Shown here: one piece after another, positions 59,123 through 64,000 of the stretch
Numbering within the stretch: position 1 is the stretch's first letter
How the letters are laid out: every line of letters starts with the position of its first letter
Assembly (NCBI GenBank): GCA_015063805.1
Contig: SVTK01000010.1
Span: forward strand, 33,518 to 97,517
DNA: 64,000 bases
Source of the DNA: Oscillospiraceae bacterium
GTDB taxonomy: Bacteria > Bacillota > Clostridia > Oscillospirales > CAG-272
Direction: 5' to 3'
Notes under the pieces: model-generated
Databases searched by the model: none
The model's input: only the letters and a program-made list of their open reading frames with translations
What the model was told of the DNA's origin: nothing
Position numbers and translations under genes: made by a program

Positions 59123-60980
59123 ACGACCGAAACAAAAGTTCTTCCGCATCCTGCGCAACAATGCCATGATGCTGGGAAAGATCGCCCGTTATGTCCCAAT
59201 GTACTTTGTGCTGATGCTGGCAGAGGGGATTATTTGGGGATTGCTCAACTCCGCCCAGGCGCTGTTCACGTTCCATCTGCTCAACACGGTGGACGGTGGC
59301 GGAACCTTTGCCGATGCCCTGCGGATCATTGCCTCCATGGCAGTCTTCTACCTACTGGCCTACATCTTCGACAAGTGGTACTGGTGCATCCAGAATCCCC
59401 TCATGAAGCAGAAGCTTCACCTGCGGATGCACGAGGAGCTTTTTGTCAAGGCGCGATCCCTTGATCTGGCCTGCTTCGATGATCCCGAATTCTACAACGA
59501 TTTCGTTTGGGCCATGAACGAGTCGGACAACCGCGCCGTAGCCGTCATCGAGGACACGGGAAAGCTGATTAATCGCATCGTGGCGTCCTCCACCCTCTTC
59601 GGTGTGCTGTTCACGGTGGATCCCATCATTGCCGCCCTGCTGCTTTTTTCCTCCGTGGTGGCGGTGGTCTTCAATCTGCTGGCCAACCGGGTGGGCTTTG
59701 CCCATGACAAGGAAACCAATCCCCTTTGGCGCAAGAAAAGCTACATCAATCGGGTCTATCATCTGGCCGACTACGCCAAGGAGCTTCGCATCCGCCGTGC
59801 CGATGAACTGCTGATGCGGGAGTATGACGAAAACACCGAAAAAATCAAGGCCGCTGACCGCAAGTACGGCATCCGATATTTCCTCACCTACGGCATCAGC
59901 TATGACCTGGTTGGCACCGTGACCTTTTTTGCCCTGATCCTGTATATGCTGGGGCAGATGGAATCGGGACTTTTGGCGGCAGGCACCTTTGCCGCTTCGG
60001 TAACCATGGTGTGGCGAGTGCGCTGGTTCTTGACCGACCTCATCGACCGTCTCACCAAATACGCCAAGCACTCCCTATACATCGAAAAATATCGGGAATT
60101 CATGGCCTTCACCCCCGCGCTTCAGGGAGAGATCACCGAAGTTCCTCCCTTCGAGTCCCTGGAGCTTCGGGACGTCAGCTTCTCCTACCGCTTCGCCGCG
60201 CACCCCAAGTACGGCTTCCACGAAGCCGACTATACCCCGCCCACCGCAGAGGGAAACGGAGAGAATGTGCTCCGCGGGGTCAATCTGAAGATCACCCGGG
60301 GAGAGAAGGTGGCCATCGTGGGCTACAACGGGGCAGGGAAGACCACCCTCATCAAGCTGATCATGCGGCTCTACGATCCCACTGAGGGCGCCATCCTCTA
60401 CAATGGGGTGGATATCCGTCAGTATGACCCCGAAGCCTACCGCCGGCAGATCGGCACCGTGTTCCAGGATTTCCGCATTTTCGCCGCCTCGGTGGCCGAA
60501 AACGTGATGAACGGCGAATACACCCCTGCGGATGAGAGCCGGGTGCTGGCCGCCCTGGATGCCGCCGACTTCACCGAAAAACTGCAGACCCTGGAGGAGG
60601 GGATCCAAACCCACCTGACCCGGGAATTTAAGGAAAACGGCACCAACCTTTCGGGGGGCGAGGCACAGAAGATCGCCATTGCCCGGGTGTTTGCCCGGGA
60701 TTACCCCATCATGATCATGGATGAGCCCTCCAGCGCCCTGGATCCCGTGGCCGAGTACAATCTCAACCGCTCGATCCTGGACCACACGGCGGATAAGACG
60801 GTGATCTTCATCTCCCACCGCCTGTCCACCACCCGCATTGCCGATCGGATCTATATGTTCGATACCGGCACTCTGGTGGAGTGGGGCAGTCACGAGGAAC
60901 TGCTGGCCCGGGCGGGCAAATATGCCGAGATGTTCCGGGTGCAGGCCGAAAAATACCGCCTCACCGAGACCGAGAAATAA
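59115..60980 (+). CDS. ABC exporter subunit 2 (permease-ATPase fusion)
   Basis: The product is 621 aa, starting 8 bases inside the previous gene (ATG 59115). Six membrane segments, then a long pre-ATPase loop with AHPKYGFHEADYTPP, Walker A GYNGAGKTTL near residue 404, signature LSGGEAQKIAIARV, Walker B MIMDEPSSALD and switch His ISHR. The perfect LSGGE signature pairs with the degenerate one of subunit 1. Substrate unknown; no peptide precursor or modifying enzyme gene is beside it. Confidence 0.92.
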   Translation: MAKRPKQKFFRILRNNAMMLGKIARYVPMYFVLMLAEGIIWGLLNSAQALFTFHLLNTVDGGGTFADALRIIASMAVFYLLAYIFDKWYWCIQNPLMKQKLHLRMHEELFVKARSLDLACFDDPEFYNDFVWAMNESDNRAVAVIEDTGKLINRIVASSTLFGVLFTVDPIIAALLLFSSVVAVVFNLLANRVGFAHDKETNPLWRKKSYINRVYHLADYAKELRIRRADELLMREYDENTEKIKAADRKYGIRYFLTYGISYDLVGTVTFFALILYMLGQMESGLLAAGTFAASVTMVWRVRWFLTDLIDRLTKYAKHSLYIEKYREFMAFTPALQGEITEVPPFESLELRDVSFSYRFAAHPKYGFHEADYTPPTAEGNGENVLRGVNLKITRGEKVAIVGYNGAGKTTLIKLIMRLYDPTEGAILYNGVDIRQYDPEAYRRQIGTVFQDFRIFAASVAENVMNGEYTPADESRVLAALDAADFTEKLQTLEEGIQTHLTREFKENGTNLSGGEAQKIAIARVFARDYPIMIMDEPSSALDPVAEYNLNRSILDHTADKTVIFISHRLSTTRIADRIYMFDTGTLVEWGSHEELLARAGKYAEMFRVQAEKYRLTETEK

Positions 60981-61018
60981 AAGAAGAAATCCGCGCCGTG
61001 GCGTGGATTTCTTCTTTT
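60980..61018. terminator. Bidirectional terminator between the ABC exporter and the P1B-ATPase
   Basis: An 18-base stem (AAAGAAGAAATCC arm with one G-T pair) with A/T runs on both flanks. Confidence 0.9.
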
Positions 61019-61037
61019 ATGTTGGATAGAAAACTTT

Positions 61038-62933
61038 TTATTCAAACTTCCGGTCATAGAGCAGCGTGGCAAGAAGCACCACAAAGCAGGATCCGGCGTT
61101 GTGCACCAGCGCTCCGGTGGTGGGATTCAGTATCCCCAGCACCGACAGGATTACTGCCAGGATGTTGATGAGCATGGACAGGGCGATGCTGAATTTGATG
61201 GTGCCCACGGTGGCGTTGGCCAGTCGCTTCAGATAGGGCAGGCGGGTGATATCGTCCTGCATGAGCACGATGTCGGCGGCCTCCACCGCAATGTCGCTGC
61301 CAAGCCCGCCCATGGCTACACCAATGTCGGCGGCCTTGAGGGCAGGAGCGTCGTTGATGCCGTCACCCACCATGCAGACCATGCGGCCGTCCCCTTGCAG
61401 TTCGCTGATCCGCGCTACCTTTTCCCCTGGGAGAAGGCGGGCGAACACCCGGGTGATGCCCACGCGGCTTGCCATGTATGCCGCTGCCTTTTCGCTGTCT
61501 CCGGTGAGCAGAACCAGGTCAACGCCCATCTGCTGCAGCCGTTGGGCAATGTGGGGGGCTTCGGGGCGAAGGGTGTCCGAGAGGGCAAGCACACCGATGC
61601 ATTCTCCCTTTCGCGCTACGAAAACCACGGCCTTGCCCGACTCGGTCAGCCCCTCGGCGGTGGTGCGCTGGGTCTCGGTGAGCGTGATCCCATGCTCGGC
61701 CAGGAAGTTCTCGCTTCCGCAGAAGAGCATCTTCCCGTCAATGGCGGTGCAGATGCCTCTGCCCGCCGTCATGCGGAAATCTGCCGTCTCCCGGAGCGGA
61801 ATCCCCCGCGCTTCGGCGCAGGCCGCAATGGCACGCCCCAGGGGATGCTCGCTTTTGGCTTCAGCGGAGGCGGTGAGGGTGAGCAGTTCTTCGGCGTCAA
61901 GCCCCTCAGCCAGGGGGATGATGTCGCTGACCTCGGGGCGACCGTGGGTCAGCGTTCCGGTCTTGTCAAAGGTGATGGCGGAAGCCTTGCCCATTTTCTC
62001 CAGGGCCTCCCCCGATTTGATGATCACACCCCGGCGGGTAGCCTGACCGATGGCGGCCATAATGGCGGTGGGGGTAGCCAATACCAGCGCACAGGGGCAG
62101 AAAACCACCAGCACCGTTACCGCCCGCACAATGTCACGGGTGATCAGCCCTGTCACCACGGCGATAAGGAGGGCCACCGGTACCAGCCAGCTGGCCGCGG
62201 TGTCGGCGATCCGTGCCATGGGGGCCTTCTTTTCCTCGGCCTCTTTCACCATGCGGATCAGGGTCTGCAGCGAGCTGTCCTCCCCCACGTTGGAGGCGCG
62301 GATGTCCACCGCACCGAAGCGGTTGACGGTGCCGCAGTACACCTCGTCTCCCACGCCCTTGTCCACCGGAAGGGATTCTCCCGTCATGACCGCCTGGTCC
62401 ACCGAGGTCTCACCGCTGATGATCTCGCCGTCAACGGGAATGGTTTCACCGGGCAGAATGCGGAGGATATCCCCACGGCGGATCTCTTCTGCGGGGATCA
62501 TTTCCTCCCCGCTGTCCGTGAGTCGGCGGCCCTGCACCGGGGCAAGAGAGAGCAGCTTCTTCAGTCCCTTTTGGGCGCGCTCGGTGGTTTTGTCCTCCAG
62601 GATTGCGCCGATAGCCATAATCCATGCCACCTCACCTGCGGCAAAGAGATCGCCGATGGCGATGGCGGCGATCATGGCAATGGAAATCAGCAAGGCAGAG
62701 GAGATCTTTTTGATACCGGGGTTGCGGATCAGACGGTATATGGCCAGATAGAGCATGGGAATGCCGCTGATGATGACGGTGATCCAGGCAGCCTCGAAGG
62801 GGAGCAGGTGCAGTTCGGCCTGGGTCCACCCGAAGGTTTCGGCGGCATGGGGGATCAGATCCATCAGAAGAAAGATCCCTGCCACGATGGTGGCGGGAAC
62901 ACCCGCCAGGAAATCTACGAATTTTTTGATCAT
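61038..62933 (-). CDS. Heavy-metal P1B-type ATPase without HMA domain
   Basis: The product is 631 aa from ATG 62933 (GAGG eight bases before; a GTG three codons earlier is also open). Eight membrane segments, TGES actuator, VFCPCALVLATPTA near residue 278, phosphorylation DKTGTLTHG near 321, HPLG, TGDS and GDGINDAPAL. The last helix reads LVHNAGSCFVVL; HNxGS is the signature of the CtpC-type manganese/zinc-related branch rather than of the classic CadA/ZntA zinc-cadmium branch. It is divergently transcribed from a TetR gene, which probably controls it. Confidence 0.9.
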   Translation of the reverse strand: MIKKFVDFLAGVPATIVAGIFLLMDLIPHAAETFGWTQAELHLLPFEAAWITVIISGIPMLYLAIYRLIRNPGIKKISSALLISIAMIAAIAIGDLFAAGEVAWIMAIGAILEDKTTERAQKGLKKLLSLAPVQGRRLTDSGEEMIPAEEIRRGDILRILPGETIPVDGEIISGETSVDQAVMTGESLPVDKGVGDEVYCGTVNRFGAVDIRASNVGEDSSLQTLIRMVKEAEEKKAPMARIADTAASWLVPVALLIAVVTGLITRDIVRAVTVLVVFCPCALVLATPTAIMAAIGQATRRGVIIKSGEALEKMGKASAITFDKTGTLTHGRPEVSDIIPLAEGLDAEELLTLTASAEAKSEHPLGRAIAACAEARGIPLRETADFRMTAGRGICTAIDGKMLFCGSENFLAEHGITLTETQRTTAEGLTESGKAVVFVARKGECIGVLALSDTLRPEAPHIAQRLQQMGVDLVLLTGDSEKAAAYMASRVGITRVFARLLPGEKVARISELQGDGRMVCMVGDGINDAPALKAADIGVAMGGLGSDIAVEAADIVLMQDDITRLPYLKRLANATVGTIKFSIALSMLINILAVILSVLGILNPTTGALVHNAGSCFVVLLATLLYDRKFE

Positions 62934-62948
62934 GTTGTTCACCTCACG

Positions 62949-62977
62949 TTGACAGAACAGAAAAAATGACGTATAAT
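62949..62977 (+). promoter_or_regulatory. Promoter of the tetR gene
   Basis: TTGACA, 17-base spacer, TATAAT. ACAGAAC occurs here (62952-62958), as GTTCTGT at 62999-63005, and again at 63077-63083: possible operator half sites. Confidence 0.8.
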
Positions 62978-63015
62978 ATGTTTATTACAAAACACTTCGT
63001 TCTGTATTTGCTTCC

Positions 63016-63044
63016 ATTATACCGAAAAAAACGGACAGAGGCAA
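63016..63044 (-). promoter_or_regulatory. Promoter of the P1B-ATPase gene
   Basis: Minus strand TTGCCT, 17-base spacer, TATAAT. It lies inside the transcribed leader of tetR, so the two divergent promoters face through each other. Confidence 0.75.
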
Positions 63045-63106
63045 TAGGCAAATCGCTCTTCATGTTCGTTACGGAACAGAACGGGGAATTTGTTCGGGAG
63101 GTTTCC

Positions 63107-63676
63107 ATGGACAGACGGCAGAAGAAAACCAGAGAGGCGATTTTCCGCGCATTCACCGATCTGCTGGCCAAGAAGAGCTACCATCAGATCGCGGTGCAGG
63201 ATATTTTGGACGAGGCGGATGTGGGAAGGACGACCTTTTATGCCCATTTTGAAACTAAGGATTATCTACTCAAGGCCCTGTGCGAGGAGCTGTTCGGGCA
63301 TATTCTCGACACAGCCATGGGATTCCCCCATGCCCATGATCACTACGCGAACTGCGACAGCACTGACGGGGTGTTTCTCCACCTGCTCCGACACCTGCAG
63401 GAGAATGACCGCAATATTCTCGCTCTGCTCTCCTCCCCCAACAATGAGATCTTCCTGCGGTATTTCAAGGAAAATCTCAAGCACCTGGTGACGGCGCAGT
63501 ATGCGGGCGACGGGCAGTCCCCAAATCCCAATCTCCCCGCCGATTATCTGGTCAATCACATTTCCGCCGCCTTCGCGGAAACGGTAAATTGGTGGCTCGC
63601 CCACGGCAGACGGGAAGATCCCGAAACGGTGAACGCTTACTTCATGGCCGCCACCGAGCCCATCCTCCGGGGATAA
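63107..63676 (+). CDS. TetR-family regulator
   Basis: The product is 189 aa from ATG 63107 (GGGAGGTTTCC upstream), not the longer frame, because the promoter lies inside that extension. N-terminal HTH: TREAIFRAFTDLLAKKSYHQIAVQDILDEADVGRTTFYAHFETKDYLL. The helical C-terminal domain has several His/Asp/Cys near residues 75-90 (HAHDHYANCDS), a possible metal site, and the TetR_C-type NWWLAHGRREDPE. It is divergent from the P1B-ATPase gene, the usual layout of a regulator and its target. Confidence 0.9.
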   Translation: MDRRQKKTREAIFRAFTDLLAKKSYHQIAVQDILDEADVGRTTFYAHFETKDYLLKALCEELFGHILDTAMGFPHAHDHYANCDSTDGVFLHLLRHLQENDRNILALLSSPNNEIFLRYFKENLKHLVTAQYAGDGQSPNPNLPADYLVNHISAAFAETVNWWLAHGRREDPETVNAYFMAATEPILRG

Positions 63677-63694
63677 GATGGCCAAAAAAGAGAC

Positions 63695-63719
63695 ACCGGC
63701 AGGAGTGAATCCTGCCGGT
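63695..63719 (+). terminator. Terminator after tetR
   Basis: A 10-base stem ACCGGCAGGA / TCCTGCCGGT with a 5-base loop. 63720-63813 has no gene. Confidence 0.85.
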
Positions 63720-63813
63720 TTGGTGCAGTGTGTGATGATAAATCCGAACTCAAATTATCAATATAAGAGCTGTAATTTTAACCAACGGTTGACGAAAACT
63801 TTCCCAAGCCTAA

Positions 63814-63842
63814 TTGACAATTCACCGAGAATATGCTATACT
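63814..63842 (+). promoter_or_regulatory. Promoter of the leader-peptide attenuator
   Basis: TTGACA, 17-base spacer, TATACT. Confidence 0.88.
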
Positions 63843-63887
63843 ACTCGCGTAATCAAATTACAAATTCAGCCAAAGGAGGCGATTATT

Positions 63888-63941
63888 ATGATGAACACTT
63901 ATATTTATCGGATGTCATATGTATCGCCTGCGGTATGCTGA
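63888..63941 (+). CDS. Leader peptide (17 aa) of a translation-controlled attenuator
   Basis: ATG 63888 (or 63891) follows AAAGGAGG, and the frame reads MMNTYIYRMSYVSPAVC before TGA. It is too short for a normal protein, has a perfect ribosome site and sits before a terminator. Bases 63907-63915 (ATCGGATGT), inside the peptide frame, are complementary over nine positions to 63970-63978 in the terminator, so the ribosome position can decide whether the terminator forms. Such leaders precede resistance genes against ribosome-targeting drugs (tet, erm, ABC-F types). The controlled gene is right of the window and unseen. Confidence 0.7.
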   Translation: MMNTYIYRMSYVSPAVC

Positions 63942-63968
63942 ACGCAAGGTTTATATGGTTTTTTGATG

Positions 63969-63994
63969 CACATCCGATCTCGGGTGTGTTTTTT
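63969..63994 (+). terminator. Attenuator terminator at the right edge
   Basis: Stem CACATCCG / CGGGTGTG with a 4-base loop, then T6. Its left arm can pair instead with the leader-peptide frame. Confidence 0.85.
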
Positions 63995-64000
63995 GTTTGC

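Noticed and set aside
57275..60980. Bacteriocin or lanthipeptide export locus
   Set aside because: The ABC pair lacks a C39 peptidase domain, and no precursor peptide or modification gene is visible nearby.
63678..63941. 87-aa protein starting at 63678
   Set aside because: It runs through the tetR terminator and the attenuator promoter; the short leader frame inside it has the only good ribosome site.

Overview
The window looks like chromosome from a spore-forming Clostridia-class Bacillota, probably a gut-type Oscillospiraceae/Ruminococcaceae relative. The reasons are strong AGGAGG ribosome sites, many TTGACA/TATAAT promoters with 17-base spacers, tRNAs with encoded CCA, a GC-rich coding style, spoIIR, a SpoIIQ-like M23 peptidase, an FtsK/SpoIIIE translocase, T-box control, CsoR/CopA, and lipoproteins with Thr/Ala/Pro-rich linkers. 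The host uses the standard code: spoIIR, for example, ends with TAG.

Left edge (1-2415): the end of an integrated mobile element lying against tRNA-Ala(GGC). Three consecutive, tightly spaced genes (22-282, 284-886, 886-1317) are open only if TAG is read as an amino acid. There are five in-frame TAGs, no in-frame TAA or TGA and no frameshift, and one TAG falls where the GIY-YIG family normally has Gln (LNT-Q-IP). The neighbouring tyrosine recombinase (1368-2309) has no TAG and reads normally in both codes. I regard this as an amber-recoded (TAG to Gln) element and as the most notable feature of the window.

2.5-13.5 kb: tRNA-Pro, then a long plus-strand operon of mainly exported or membrane proteins (AlgX/DHHW-like SGNH protein, VanX-type dipeptidase with SH3 domain, zinc-ribbon/TM/RCC1-repeat protein, Ig-like/transglutaminase protein, lipoprotein), ending with a ThyX-like protein and an FAD oxidoreductase. 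A cluster of seven inverted repeats follows. 13.7-23 kb: M23 peptidase, split TauE/SafE transporter, ftsK, thymidylate-kinase-like protein, DJ-1/PfpI, CPBP protease, and mltG with a repeat-rich cytoplasmic tail. 23-31.4 kb (minus strand): uracil permease, then deoR-dus-ECF sigma-anti-sigma, then a zinc-uptake operon zur-znuA-znuC-znuB. 31.5-45 kb: spoIIR, a PATTAA-repeat surface protein, cysK, a T-box-led XRE/cupin/acyl-CoA synthetase fusion, a CorC-type transporter behind an unassigned attenuator leader, an AraC regulator, a DUF1836 protein, the CCA-adding enzyme, a SipW/TasA-type surface protein with a G10 tract upstream, tRNA-Met and tRNA-Glu, and an SGNH esterase. 45-52 kb: DUF512 radical-SAM protein, der and obgE, interspersed with lipoproteins including an AT-rich LRR protein. 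52-64 kb: orphan TnpV, a copper operon (MFS-csoR-copA) with a visible CsoR operator, a heterodimeric ABC exporter, a divergent P1B-ATPase/TetR pair, and at the right edge a leader-peptide attenuator whose target gene lies outside the window.
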